This document shows, piece after piece, positions 8,506 through 16,202 of a stretch of 64,000 nucleotides of DNA (positions are counted from its first letter, which is position 1; each line of letters begins with the position of its first letter). The stretch is taken from positions 1-64,000 of the forward strand of contig CAZQQL010000002.1 in NCBI GenBank assembly GCA_964595455.1, written 5' to 3'. The notes beneath the pieces are model-generated. The model saw nothing but the letters and a program-made list of their open reading frames with translations. It made no database searches and was not told the origin of the DNA. This stretch comes from DAOUEG01 sp964595455. Its GTDB lineage: Bacteria > Chloroflexota > Dehalococcoidia > Dehalococcoidales > RBG-16-60-22. The translations under genes were made by a program, and so were the position numbers.

Positions 8506-8705
8506 GCTGTGTTTCTCCTCGAATCATTGACTTTCCAAAGGCTGAGCGGCGAACGGCCGCCCTTTTCTCATAAACTACAGTTAAACATATCCACTATGCA
8601 GCGGTCAAAACACAGGGATCGCACCGAGCCGCGGTGTGATGGACATCGTAAAATGATAATACGGGCAGTAACGTTTCAGAAGGCCCCAGTTTGACCTTTG
8701 ACTTG

Positions 8706-9149
8706 TTAGTGGTACTTCCCCCCGGAATGCGTGGTGAAGTTGAAGATCGGCTTGTCCACCCGCCGGTAGATGAGCGGGCAATGCATCAGCCCCTTCGGGA
8801 TGAAGATGATGCAGGATTTGGTCAGGAGGTGCTTTTCATCGCCGAGCCAGAACTCGACCTCTCCGTTGAGTTCGTAAGGGTCCTCCAGATCAGTCCCGAA
8901 CATGGCGAGGACTTCATCGTAATCGTGCTGGTGCGGTTCGGACACAGCCTTCGGTTCCGTGATCAGTCCCCGCGCAGGCGACCACGCCGTCTCCACGTAG
9001 AAAGCTCCGGGTACTACTTCGTTATCAAGGAACAGCAGGCGGCCTCCCCGGCCTTTTCCGGCGGCCTGGATCGGATTGGTCCACGCTGCCTCGTCGATGT
9101 TATGCTTCAACTCCGTGATGATGTACTTCCCGTATTTGGTCTCATCCAT
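8706..9149 (-). CDS. Cupin-fold protein, copy 1 of a local family
   Basis: This 147-residue protein contains a cupin metal site: first motif HQHDYDEV (HxHxxxE) and second motif PKGLMHCPL with the last His. The ending VDKPIFNF then GGKY recurs in four other genes of this window (16203, 17082, 17552, 30389). The N-terminal KYGKYIITELKHN is nearly the same as in the 17552 gene. Cupins of this sort bind Fe, Mn or Zn and act as dioxygenases, isomerases or decarboxylases; which applies is unknown. ATG 9149 is preferred because GGGAGG lies 7 bases upstream. Confidence 0.75.
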   Translation of the reverse strand: MDETKYGKYIITELKHNIDEAAWTNPIQAAGKGRGGRLLFLDNEVVPGAFYVETAWSPARGLITEPKAVSEPHQHDYDEVLAMFGTDLEDPYELNGEVEFWLGDEKHLLTKSCIIFIPKGLMHCPLIYRRVDKPIFNFTTHSGGKYH

Positions 9150-9271
9150 GATCAAACCTCCCGGTAAACAAATGGCACGCCAACTCTATATCGTTTTGGC
9201 CCTCGTGACAAAAGCAGGGTTGTCCGGATGCTCCGGCAGAATGCAGCTTTCCTGCCATGCGGGGACTCGAA

Positions 9272-9739
9272 TCACTCCGGCACATCGCAGAAGTTGGTAA
9301 ATTCGAGCACCAGGTTGGCAATTTTCAGGTCTACGTAAGCGGCCCCCATCTTGCCGCTGATGTTCCCGTAGAACGGCACTTCCGCTCCCAGCGCTTTCAG
9401 CCGGTCTGTTTCCGCTTCGACGTCTTCAACCTGGAACCCGATGTGGTGGATGCCCTCCCCTTTGGCCTTGAGGAAGTCCGACCATGGGTTGGGTCCTTCA
9501 CCCGGCTGGATGAATTCGAGGCTCATGTTGCCGTAGCGCAGTATGGCCACCTTCATCCTGTCATCGAAGGGTTTGTCCAGGTAGAACAACCCCTCGGCGC
9601 CTTCCGGAGGCGCACCCTGCACCAGTTCTCCAATGCCTAGTTCCTTTATACGCTCGATGGTCTTGTCCAGGTCTTTGACGAGTACCGCCACGTCCCAGAG
9701 TTTCGGTTGCTTCGATTTGGCCGGCTGATTCGTGTCCAT
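9272..9739 (-). CDS. VOC (glyoxalase/bleomycin-resistance) family protein
   Basis: The 155-residue product has two betaalphabetabetabeta units: VAVLVKDLDKTIERIKELG with LEFIQPGEG in the first and GIHHIGFQVEDVEAETDRL with VLEFTNF in the second, like methylmalonyl-CoA epimerase and related metal enzymes. The usual first His ligand is replaced: LWDVAV holds Asp where HxVAI is normal, so metal binding may differ. The other ligands (Glu of LEFIQP, His of HHIGF, Glu of LEF) are kept. Start 9739 is favoured over 9745 by the spacing from AGGAG. It lies in the cupin neighbourhood and probably acts on a pathway intermediate. Confidence 0.78.
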   Translation of the reverse strand: MDTNQPAKSKQPKLWDVAVLVKDLDKTIERIKELGIGELVQGAPPEGAEGLFYLDKPFDDRMKVAILRYGNMSLEFIQPGEGPNPWSDFLKAKGEGIHHIGFQVEDVEAETDRLKALGAEVPFYGNISGKMGAAYVDLKIANLVLEFTNFCDVPE

Positions 9740-9878
9740 TTGCATCTCCTGACTATATTACGCGTAGTGCCTTCAGAGCATCTTAGGAAATACTCCGGGG
9801 GATGTCAACCCGGGTTACCCGGAGCAGAAACGCCGCCGACGTGGTATGATGGAGTACCAAAACCGGGGAGGTAATGAA

Positions 9879-10961
9879 ATGACTTCCAGTAAAAGCCAGC
9901 GCAGGCTCAAGGTCGTCGAAGTGAGCGGCGGCAGCTACGAGATGGGATACCAGTACGGTAAAGCCTGCCCGGAAATTGCGACCATGCTCGACATTATCCG
10001 CGAGGTCTTCGGCGGCGCGGAAAGGGTACGGAGACTTGCCGGGCAGTATATCCCGCTCTACCTCCCTTCCGCGCAGGCTTACGCCCCGGAGATAATCGAG
10101 GAAATGAGAGGCATGGCGGACGGGGCGGGAGTCGCCTTTGAAGACATCTTCTTTCTTAACATAACGTACGAGATCGCTGTTCCCACCGTCATGGGCTGCA
10201 CCTCGTTCGCCGTCACGGAAGGAGCAACAGAAAATGGGGAGACCTTTGCCGGACAGAACTTCGACTACCTCGCGCTGTGGGAAGACTTCATGGTGCTGCT
10301 CAAAATGAAGCCGGTCCAGGGTCCGGCGATCATGGCGGTCGCGCCGGTCGGCTGCCTGGGACTCATCGGACTGAATTCCGCCGGGATCTCCCTGAATCTC
10401 AACCTGCTCAGGAACAAGGCGTCGTTGTCACCGGACGGCGGCGTTCCCACCCATATCATCCTGCGGAAGGCATTGTCCTGCGATACCATCAGCCGGGCCA
10501 TCGGCTTGATAGTCTCGGCCGGCAGGAAGTCCGCCAAGAACTACCTCCTGGCCAGCGGGCAGGGGGACATCATCGATGTGGAGACGACCTCGGATGACGT
10601 CGATATCCAGTACCCCGAAGACGGTATCCTGACCCACGCTAACCACTTTAAGGCGGAACGCTTCCGCCCCGACGACCTGGCCCCCCTGTACTGGCCGGAT
10701 TCCTTCCTCCGCAGCCAGCGGCTGTTCCAGTTGCTCAGGAGCCGTCACGGCAGCCTGTCCGTGGACGTCATCAAGCAGTTGCTGGCAGACCACAACAACC
10801 ACCCGAACTCCGTCTGCCGCCATCCGGACCCGGACAACCCGCTGCCCATGGCAAGGGGTATGAAGACGTTGGTCAGCATCATCAGTTGCCCCGGCAAACA
10901 GAAAGCCTGGATCGCTCTCGGCAGTCCGTGCGAGAACGACTACCTGGAGTACTCCCTCTAA
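9879..10961 (+). CDS. C45-family autoproteolytic acyltransferase/hydrolase (Ntn fold)
   Basis: The 360-residue protein resembles isopenicillin-N acyltransferase (peptidase C45): VSGGSYEMGYQYG near the N-end, and MGCTSFAVTEGATENGETFA (about residues 106-125), in which the bond before Cys is normally cut by self-processing to expose the nucleophile. It then has GQNFDY and a late NHFKAERF segment typical of the family. Members cleave or form amide bonds; the substrate is unknown. No signal peptide is visible, so it should act in the cytoplasm. Start 9879 is set by GGGGAGG 9 bases upstream, not by the ATGs at 9846 or 9849. Confidence 0.8.
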   Translation: MTSSKSQRRLKVVEVSGGSYEMGYQYGKACPEIATMLDIIREVFGGAERVRRLAGQYIPLYLPSAQAYAPEIIEEMRGMADGAGVAFEDIFFLNITYEIAVPTVMGCTSFAVTEGATENGETFAGQNFDYLALWEDFMVLLKMKPVQGPAIMAVAPVGCLGLIGLNSAGISLNLNLLRNKASLSPDGGVPTHIILRKALSCDTISRAIGLIVSAGRKSAKNYLLASGQGDIIDVETTSDDVDIQYPEDGILTHANHFKAERFRPDDLAPLYWPDSFLRSQRLFQLLRSRHGSLSVDVIKQLLADHNNHPNSVCRHPDPDNPLPMARGMKTLVSIISCPGKQKAWIALGSPCENDYLEYSL

Positions 10962-10991
10962 CAGCGGGTTGGAACGGGTAGTGGTAGTCCG

Positions 10992-11018
10992 CTCACCCTG
11001 AGCTTGTCGAAGGGCGAG
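10992..11018. repeat. Dispersed palindromic intergenic repeat (CCTGAGCTTGTCGAAGGG type)
   Basis: The sequence CACCCTGAGCTTGTCGAAGG followed by GCGAG is an imperfect palindrome of a type widespread in bacterial genomes. Here it covers the 3' end of the downstream minus-strand gene and supplies that gene's last codons. Confidence 0.6.
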
Positions 11019-11913
11019 CCGGTGGTTCGCCCGGCTCGATTCCTGACAGCCGCTCGATGACCTTCACCAGCGCCTGCGTGCCGCTCCTGCCCTCGCCGGC
11101 GGCCTGCAGCGAACGCAGTAACTGGTGGACAAGGCTCGTGCCCGGCAGGGCCGCTTTAGCTGATTCCGCCGCTTCCATGACCAGCCGCAGGTCCTTCTGC
11201 ATCAGGTCCACCATGAATCCGGGCCTGAAGTCGCGTGTCACCATGCGCGGTCCCAGGTTGGCAAGCTGCCAGGAACCCGCCGCCCCTGCCTTGACCGCAT
11301 CGATGGCCGTCGCCACGTCGACGCCTTGCTTCTGCGCGAACACGAGCGCCTCGGCGACCGCATTGAGCGTGCCCGCCACGAGTATCTGGTTGACTAGCTT
11401 GACCGTCTGCCCGGCGCCGTTCGGACCGGCGTGCACGATGTTCTTGCCCATCGCCTCGAGGACGGGCAGGCAGCGTTTAAATGTTTCTACTTCTCCTCCG
11501 GCCATAATTGAAAGCGTGCCGTTGATGGCGCCCTGTTCGCCTCCGCTGACCGGGGCGTCGAGCATCATGAATCCCCGTTCCCTCAGCCGTTCCGCGATGT
11601 CCCTGGTGACCTGAGGGGAAATGGTGCTCATGTCGATGATCACGGTACCGGCCTGCATGTGCTCGATGAGTGCATTGTCCCCTAGTATAAGCCCCCGTAC
11701 GTCCGGGGTATCCGTGACCATGGTGATGATGACGGAGGCTGCCTCCGCCAGTTCCTGCAGCGTTGCGGCCTGCCGCGCCCCTTCCCGCACCATCTGCTCG
11801 GCCCGGGCCGGCGTACGGTTGTAGACCGTGACGCTAAAGCCGGCTTTCAGCAGGTTCCGGGCCATCGGCATCCCCATGATGCCCAGCCCGATGAATCCGA
11901 TACGTTCCTTCAT
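10993..11913 (-). CDS. 3-hydroxyisobutyrate dehydrogenase / tartronate semialdehyde reductase family
   Basis: The 306-residue protein starts with a Rossmann motif GFIGLGIMGMPMARNLLKAG and carries the family substrate loop DAPVSGGEQGAINGT and the catalytic Lys segment GAGQTVKLVNQ. These define the beta-hydroxyacid dehydrogenases, which use NAD(P) to interconvert a beta-hydroxyacid and its semialdehyde. The specific substrate is not assignable. The final residues (ARPSTSSG) are encoded by a dispersed repeat and are probably not part of the ancestral protein. AAAGGAAG precedes the ATG. It is monocistronic. Confidence 0.88.
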   Translation of the reverse strand: MKERIGFIGLGIMGMPMARNLLKAGFSVTVYNRTPARAEQMVREGARQAATLQELAEAASVIITMVTDTPDVRGLILGDNALIEHMQAGTVIIDMSTISPQVTRDIAERLRERGFMMLDAPVSGGEQGAINGTLSIMAGGEVETFKRCLPVLEAMGKNIVHAGPNGAGQTVKLVNQILVAGTLNAVAEALVFAQKQGVDVATAIDAVKAGAAGSWQLANLGPRMVTRDFRPGFMVDLMQKDLRLVMEAAESAKAALPGTSLVHQLLRSLQAAGEGRSGTQALVKVIERLSGIEPGEPPARPSTSSG

Positions 11914-12029
11914 AGCGGCGAGTCTTCCTTTCCCGGCGATGCTCCGTACCTCGTTTATTCATTGTAACCCGTATTCCCGCCGCATATCCACGGAAAAATA
12001 AAGTGTCGAAAAAAAGTGACAAAACGCCC

Positions 12030-12059
12030 TTGCTTTTTCGGTACCAGGTGGAGTAATAT
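12030..12059 (+). promoter_or_regulatory. Putative promoter of the AT-rich four-gene island
   Basis: TTGCTT (12030-12035) and TAATAT (12054-12059) are 18 bases apart, giving a predicted start about 25 bases before the GTG of the first island gene. Just upstream lies AAGTGACAAAAC, which recurs at 27664 together with ATGTTCTATAA. Confidence 0.45.
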
Positions 12060-12090
12060 AGTACACATGTTCTATAAGGTTTAGCTTAAA

Positions 12091-13662
12091 GTGATAAGAA
12101 CTAATCTCAGTCGACAAAGAGTATATAATCGAGGATTGCTCCTCCTGGCCTTCGAAAATGACTTATTACTTACGTCTATCGATGTATTGGATAAAGAGCA
12201 CTTTGATCTCCGAACTCAGACATGGGACGAATACTGGAATTCGATTGCTAAACTGAATAATACAGTATTGAATGATATCTTACGTTTATTGTATTGCGCT
12301 TGGAAAGAGTATATTGCATCAAAGTTCGAGATATCAAAGGCAAATGAGTATTGTTTCTATTATTTTCTACTTCTCGAATCGCTGACTCAGAAGAAATCAC
12401 AGTTCCCCTTTCAACTGTGGAGACTCGCCCTCAGAAAAGTGTTGAGTTTTGAATGTTTTTCAGTTTCGGATTTCTCAACTGATGCGTGTGCCGCCGGTAC
12501 ATGCACATTGCGGAATCCATGTTATTTGTTATCGAAACTCAAAATGCCGTCTAGTATGGATGATCCACAATACTTGCCGGTCATAACAACCTCTGCTTCT
12601 GTTAAACAGGATCTCTTTTATCATTATAGGCAATATCCATTGTCAAATGACTCTTCATACTCCTTGTTGTTGTACCCTTCGGTTTCATTGGAATGTCGCT
12701 CCGAGAGTTTTCGCATTATCAACACGTTCGTCAGAAGCTTGAGCGAGAAAAACGACCCTAGATCTACAGAAAGGGCTAAACGACTAGACCGAGGCATAGT
12801 CCGCAAAATACTAGACGAAAAAATCACAAATTCTGAGCGAGTCGAAGTAGAAATCATCGATATTGGTGCAGGTAGTGGAAGCCTGAGTGCGGCAGTATGT
12901 GGAGAAATCCATAAGCATCATCCAAATTGCGTCTTTAAACTAAGGTCTGTAGATTTGGAATTGGCGAATACACATAGACTCCTCCAAAAGAACTTGATCG
13001 AATCCATGTCTGTAATCGAGTATTGTGCAGAAGATTATCGTCGCTGGTGTGGTTGTACACAGGTCATTTCAGGATCTTGCACTATTCGAATAACTATCGT
13101 TTCTAAATTATTCAACAATCTGAGCAATTTTTCTATTCAAGCAATTTCGAGGGAAGCATTGAGGGCAAGTCTCGGTAAATTGGATACTAGCAATACTTTA
13201 AGAAATTGTTTGCCTACTTCCTGTCTGGTTCCTGACAGGCCGCAATACGATCAACTATCGATAAATAATAGAAAAGTGATTCTTCCCGCTGGTAGGGTAA
13301 TGCCTCAATACTCGCTCTTGCCATTCTACGAAGGTATATATTCATGTTTTAAAGCCCAAGAAGAGCCTTCGACTAATAGTGCCGATTGCGTTTTTCTCCC
13401 TGTTAGAACGTTTAGTCGGGATTGTCTTCTTACTTATGATAAGACAAGTATTATTTCTATTTTAATTGAAATGTCCGATTTTGTTATTATTGAAGATGCG
13501 GATTTGACACCACAATCCCTTATCGAGCATGCCAATTCTGTATTGAAGGATTGTTCTGTATTCGATATGACAAAGGTACTTAGGCTAAAAAGAGATTACG
13601 TTTACGTCATATGCAGTAACAGAACCATCATGCCTTTTATAGGGGGAGAGAGGATATGGTAA
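12091..13662 (+). CDS. Unknown 523-residue protein with SAM-methyltransferase-like motif (island gene 1)
   Basis: The 523-residue protein is not recognised as a known family. Its middle part (about residues 250-300) reads EIIDIGAGSGSLSAAVCGEI and then KLRSVDLELANTH, which fits motifs I and II of a class I SAM-dependent methyltransferase. The N-terminal 200 residues are rich in aromatic and charged residues, with a Cys-bearing segment CAAGTCTLRNPC. The C-terminal part contains ILIEMSDFVIIEDADLTP. Codon use is strongly AT-biased compared with neighbours. It overlaps the radical SAM gene by 7 bases, so the two are translationally coupled. The GTG start lacks a strong ribosome site. Role unknown; nucleic-acid or peptide modification is a guess from context. 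Confidence 0.72.
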   Translation: MIRTNLSRQRVYNRGLLLLAFENDLLLTSIDVLDKEHFDLRTQTWDEYWNSIAKLNNTVLNDILRLLYCAWKEYIASKFEISKANEYCFYYFLLLESLTQKKSQFPFQLWRLALRKVLSFECFSVSDFSTDACAAGTCTLRNPCYLLSKLKMPSSMDDPQYLPVITTSASVKQDLFYHYRQYPLSNDSSYSLLLYPSVSLECRSESFRIINTFVRSLSEKNDPRSTERAKRLDRGIVRKILDEKITNSERVEVEIIDIGAGSGSLSAAVCGEIHKHHPNCVFKLRSVDLELANTHRLLQKNLIESMSVIEYCAEDYRRWCGCTQVISGSCTIRITIVSKLFNNLSNFSIQAISREALRASLGKLDTSNTLRNCLPTSCLVPDRPQYDQLSINNRKVILPAGRVMPQYSLLPFYEGIYSCFKAQEEPSTNSADCVFLPVRTFSRDCLLTYDKTSIISILIEMSDFVIIEDADLTPQSLIEHANSVLKDCSVFDMTKVLRLKRDYVYVICSNRTIMPFIGGERIW

Positions 13663-14597
13663 ATATTGGATGGACTGAGCGAAAGTCGCCGTTCTTGTCA
13701 GCATCAAGCTTAGCCTGCTTAGCGCACATCCCGGCCGTGAATATTACTTCTGGCTGCGCCCATGCATGTATTTATTGCTACGCGAAAAGCTACAGAAGTT
13801 TTCCTGGTGAAAATAAGGTCGTAATTTATAAGGATATAGTTGACAAAATTGGTAGGGAGCTCTCAAGACGGAAGACGAAACCTCATGCGGTTTATTTCAG
13901 TCCTTCAAGCGATATGTTCCAACCCATTCCTGAGGTTCTTGATATTTCCCATGCGCTATTGAAATCGTTGTTTTATAAAGGTATCGGTGTTGCCTTGGTA
14001 ACCAAAGGAGAAATTCCAGAACAAACTCTGCATCTCCTTTTACAAAACGCAAATATGGTCAAGGCGCAAATAGGCCTTATTACTCATGACGAACAAACTA
14101 GACGTTTGTTCGAACCTTACGCGGCAAGTGTCGACACTCGTCTTCGCCAGATGACACTTATGTCCAATGGCGGCATTGACGTCAGAGCTAGAATAGTGCC
14201 GATTATACCTGGTATTACCGATACTGTCAAAGACATTAATGCCCTTCTGCAATCCATTTCCACGACGGGAATTACCTGTATTTCGATTAGTGCTCTTTTC
14301 CTGAGACCGGCCATTCTGGCCTCGATCAGGCATCATATTTCGGTTAGCCAACAACTGGGAAAAACGCTGGATCTCTATAGAGAGGCAAAAAGGATTTCAG
14401 TCCATGCGTCCAATTCCACAATCATTCCTCTTCCACGAAATATTAGGGAAGGAATTTATCAACGCTTTAGAAGCATCGCAGAAGAATATGGGATGGAAAC
14501 ATCGATTTGTGGTTGTATGAACCCGGATATTGGAGGATTTTGCAGCATCGCCGGCAATTGGCCAGAAAGTGAGAAACAGCTAAATTGGAACATGTAG
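13656..14597 (+). CDS. Radical SAM protein, spore-photolyase-like (island gene 2)
   Basis: The 313-residue protein has the radical SAM cluster motif CAHACIYCYAK (Cx3Cx2C) at about residues 33-43, preceded by AVNITSGC, and VYFSPSSDMFQP as in the SPL/Rv2578c group. The C-terminus has a further Cys set, ICGCMNPDIGGFC, which could bind a second cluster or a metal. Radical SAM enzymes reductively cleave SAM to start radical chemistry on nucleic acids, peptides or small molecules. Its position between a methyltransferase-like and a ParB-like gene suggests one modification system. It overlaps the previous gene by 7 bases. Confidence 0.85.
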   Translation: MVNIGWTERKSPFLSASSLACLAHIPAVNITSGCAHACIYCYAKSYRSFPGENKVVIYKDIVDKIGRELSRRKTKPHAVYFSPSSDMFQPIPEVLDISHALLKSLFYKGIGVALVTKGEIPEQTLHLLLQNANMVKAQIGLITHDEQTRRLFEPYAASVDTRLRQMTLMSNGGIDVRARIVPIIPGITDTVKDINALLQSISTTGITCISISALFLRPAILASIRHHISVSQQLGKTLDLYREAKRISVHASNSTIIPLPRNIREGIYQRFRSIAEEYGMETSICGCMNPDIGGFCSIAGNWPESEKQLNWNM

Positions 14598-14605
14598 CCA
14601 AAACT

Positions 14606-15250
14606 ATGACCGAAATGAATAAAATTGCGCGTTTACCAATTGACCTCCTCGTTGCCCACCCGGAAAATAGTAACTTCATGAGAGCGGAGACCATCAGGAA
14701 ATTACGGCTCCATATAGAGCAAACTGGTAGGTATGAACCTTTGACGGTAAGAAAGCACCCTTGCGAAGTTGATAAGTTTCAAGTGATAAATGGGCATAAC
14801 CGTTTACAGGTTCTTCGGTCTTTGAATAGACAGATGGTAGATTGTGTGATCTGGAATCTTGATGACCAGCAGGCAAGGTTATATTTAGCGACACTGAACC
14901 GACTATCTGGAAAGGAAATCCCTGAACGAAGGGCAGTCCTCATACAGAGATTGCTTCAATTGAACGACCAAGAAGAGTTGATCGGTTTGCTTCCTGAAAG
15001 CGAAAAGCAATTGGAGTATCTCCAACGATTGTCAAATTTGGAAATGCCTGTATTGGTCGAGAAGGATCCTGTCGGACCATTGATCAATTCTCCAGTCATG
15101 CTTACTTTTTTTATGGAGAAAACAGAAGCTAAGGAATTGAACTTGGCGATTGATTTAGTTTTAGAGTGTGTTAACAAGAGCTTTTCACGCGGTACATCTC
15201 TCGCGCATATAGCTCATTTTTATCTCCACAATGAACGGAGATGCAAATAA
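14606..15250 (+). CDS. ParB/Sulfiredoxin-fold protein (island gene 3)
   Basis: The product (about 214 residues) starts with a ParB N-terminal-like domain: IDLLVAHPENSNFMRAETIR, then EPLTVRKHP, FQVINGHNRLQVLRSL and VDCVIWNLDD, with the GHNR motif in place of the usual GERR/GHRR. Such folds act as CTPases, DNA-binding partition proteins or nucleases, and also occur in phage and defence loci. The second half is helical (LLPESEKQLEYLQRL). A TTG at 14585 would overlap gene 2 by 13 bases; ATG 14606 or 14615 seems as likely. The stop overlaps the next ATG by one base. Confidence 0.78.
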   Translation: MTEMNKIARLPIDLLVAHPENSNFMRAETIRKLRLHIEQTGRYEPLTVRKHPCEVDKFQVINGHNRLQVLRSLNRQMVDCVIWNLDDQQARLYLATLNRLSGKEIPERRAVLIQRLLQLNDQEELIGLLPESEKQLEYLQRLSNLEMPVLVEKDPVGPLINSPVMLTFFMEKTEAKELNLAIDLVLECVNKSFSRGTSLAHIAHFYLHNERRCK

Positions 15251-15649
15251 TGATAGAAAAGATATATTCCGAAAAATTAGCTTCGAGTAAACTGAACGAG
15301 AAACCGGAAGGAGTACTCATTCTCGTTGAAAGTCCTGATCTGGCAAAGATAGTGATTGCCTGGACGAACCTGGATGTCACATGTTCTGACACTCTCACTG
15401 AATACAAAGGCCGGTCTGATGCTGAAGCCTGGGAATGGCTATGGGCTAACACCATCTATGATCTTGGTAAGGCTCAAGGAAAGCATCGGCATATCTATGC
15501 CCGCCCGTGCTCTGGAAAACAAGCTGAGAAAGCTGATCAATAATCGAATCATTTACCCGGACGGCACCGTCAATTCCTTCGTTCAGAGGTATTTGAGAGA
15601 ACAGGTGGTCAGGCTCTTCGATCCGAAGCTGAAGAAGGCCGCAAAATAA
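15250..15649 (+). pseudogene. Small conserved protein with a single-base frameshift (island gene 4)
   Basis: From ATG 15250 the frame gives MIEKIYSEKLASSKLNE and continues to AEAWEWLWANTIYDLGK. After the GG at 15471-15472 the sensible sequence passes to the next frame: LKESIGIS, ARALENKLRKLINN, then RIIYPDGTVNSFVQRYLRE and FDPKLKKAA, ending at 15649. Dropping one G restores a continuous protein of about 132 residues. As written, the first frame ends at 15543 with a meaningless tail. This is either a real inactivating insertion or an assembly error. No function is recognised. It immediately follows the ParB-like gene and completes the operon. Confidence 0.6.
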
Positions 15650-15654
15650 TTCAA

Positions 15655-15678
15655 CAAAAAGGGCGGCCAAAGCCGCCC
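15655..15678 (-). terminator. Rho-independent terminator (minus strand)
   Basis: GGGCGGC (15661-15667) and GCCGCCC (15672-15678) form a 7-bp stem with a CAAA loop. On the minus strand it is followed by a T run (15660-15656). It ends the SnoaL-like gene transcript and lies next to the convergent island operon. Confidence 0.85.
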
Positions 15679-15712
15679 CTGAAAGGAAAAACTAACCGAA
15701 AAAATATCGGAT

Positions 15713-16141
15713 TTAGTGCTTGGCGTAGGAAGCGTCAAGGTACCGGTGGTGAAAGATGCGGATCCGCTTGAATTTGCCCTTCTCATCAACATCGTACAAC
15801 ACGCATTGGTTCATCACGATGACGTCGCCCTTTTTGCCCAGGGAATGCACGCCCTCCGGCGCGTCCGCAAAAACGTGGAACTCCGTTACGAACTCCACGA
15901 AGAACTGGTTGCCCAGTTCCATGAAGGCGCCCAGGTTGAGCACTTCCCGCGTGGTGGAGGCGATGGCCTGGTAATTGGCGATGAACTCCTGCGGGCTGTG
16001 CAGCGTGTTCGCCGGCGATCCGGGATGCCCGAAACTGTCCGGGTATTCCAGGGTAAAGTCCTCCCCGAAATAACTCGTGACCTTGTCCCAGCGGTGGTTG
16101 TTGAAGTGGTCCATGTATTCCAGGAATTCTTCTCGGGTCAT
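15713..16141 (-). CDS. SnoaL-like (NTF2-fold) protein
   Basis: The 142-residue product begins MTREEFLEYMDHFNNHRWDK and continues with an NTF2/SnoaL-like cone fold: VTSYFGEDFTLEYPDS, EFIANYQAIASTTREVLNLG, then FFVEFVTEFHVF and IRIFHHRYLD. The fold is used by small isomerases, cyclases and dehydratases such as ketosteroid isomerase. Start 16141 is set by AGGAGG on the minus strand 7 bases upstream; the longer frame reaching 16309 covers the terminator of the next gene. It lies downstream of the double-cupin gene and has its own terminator. The substrate is unknown. Confidence 0.75.
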   Translation of the reverse strand: MTREEFLEYMDHFNNHRWDKVTSYFGEDFTLEYPDSFGHPGSPANTLHSPQEFIANYQAIASTTREVLNLGAFMELGNQFFVEFVTEFHVFADAPEGVHSLGKKGDVIVMNQCVLYDVDEKGKFKRIRIFHHRYLDASYAKH

Positions 16142-16169
16142 GTCTGGCCTCCTGTCATTATATGGATAC

Positions 16170-16195
16170 AAAAAGGGGGCGGCCGGAGCCGCCCC
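16170..16195 (-). terminator. Rho-independent terminator of the double-cupin gene
   Basis: GGGGCGGC (16176-16183) pairs with GCCGCCCC (16188-16195) around CGGA, and on the minus strand a T run follows (16174-16170). It closely resembles the hairpin at 15661, so the SnoaL gene is probably transcribed at least partly on its own. Confidence 0.82.
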
Positions 16196-16202
16196 TTGGG
16201 CT

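Noticed and set aside
7144..8694. 516-codon open frame on the plus strand
   Set aside because: Shadow of the AprA-like flavoprotein gene, which has clear FAD motifs on the other strand.
15356..15649. Separate 97-codon gene in the second frame
   Set aside because: Its first part reads as noise in this frame while the other frame is sensible there; a single frameshifted gene explains both better.
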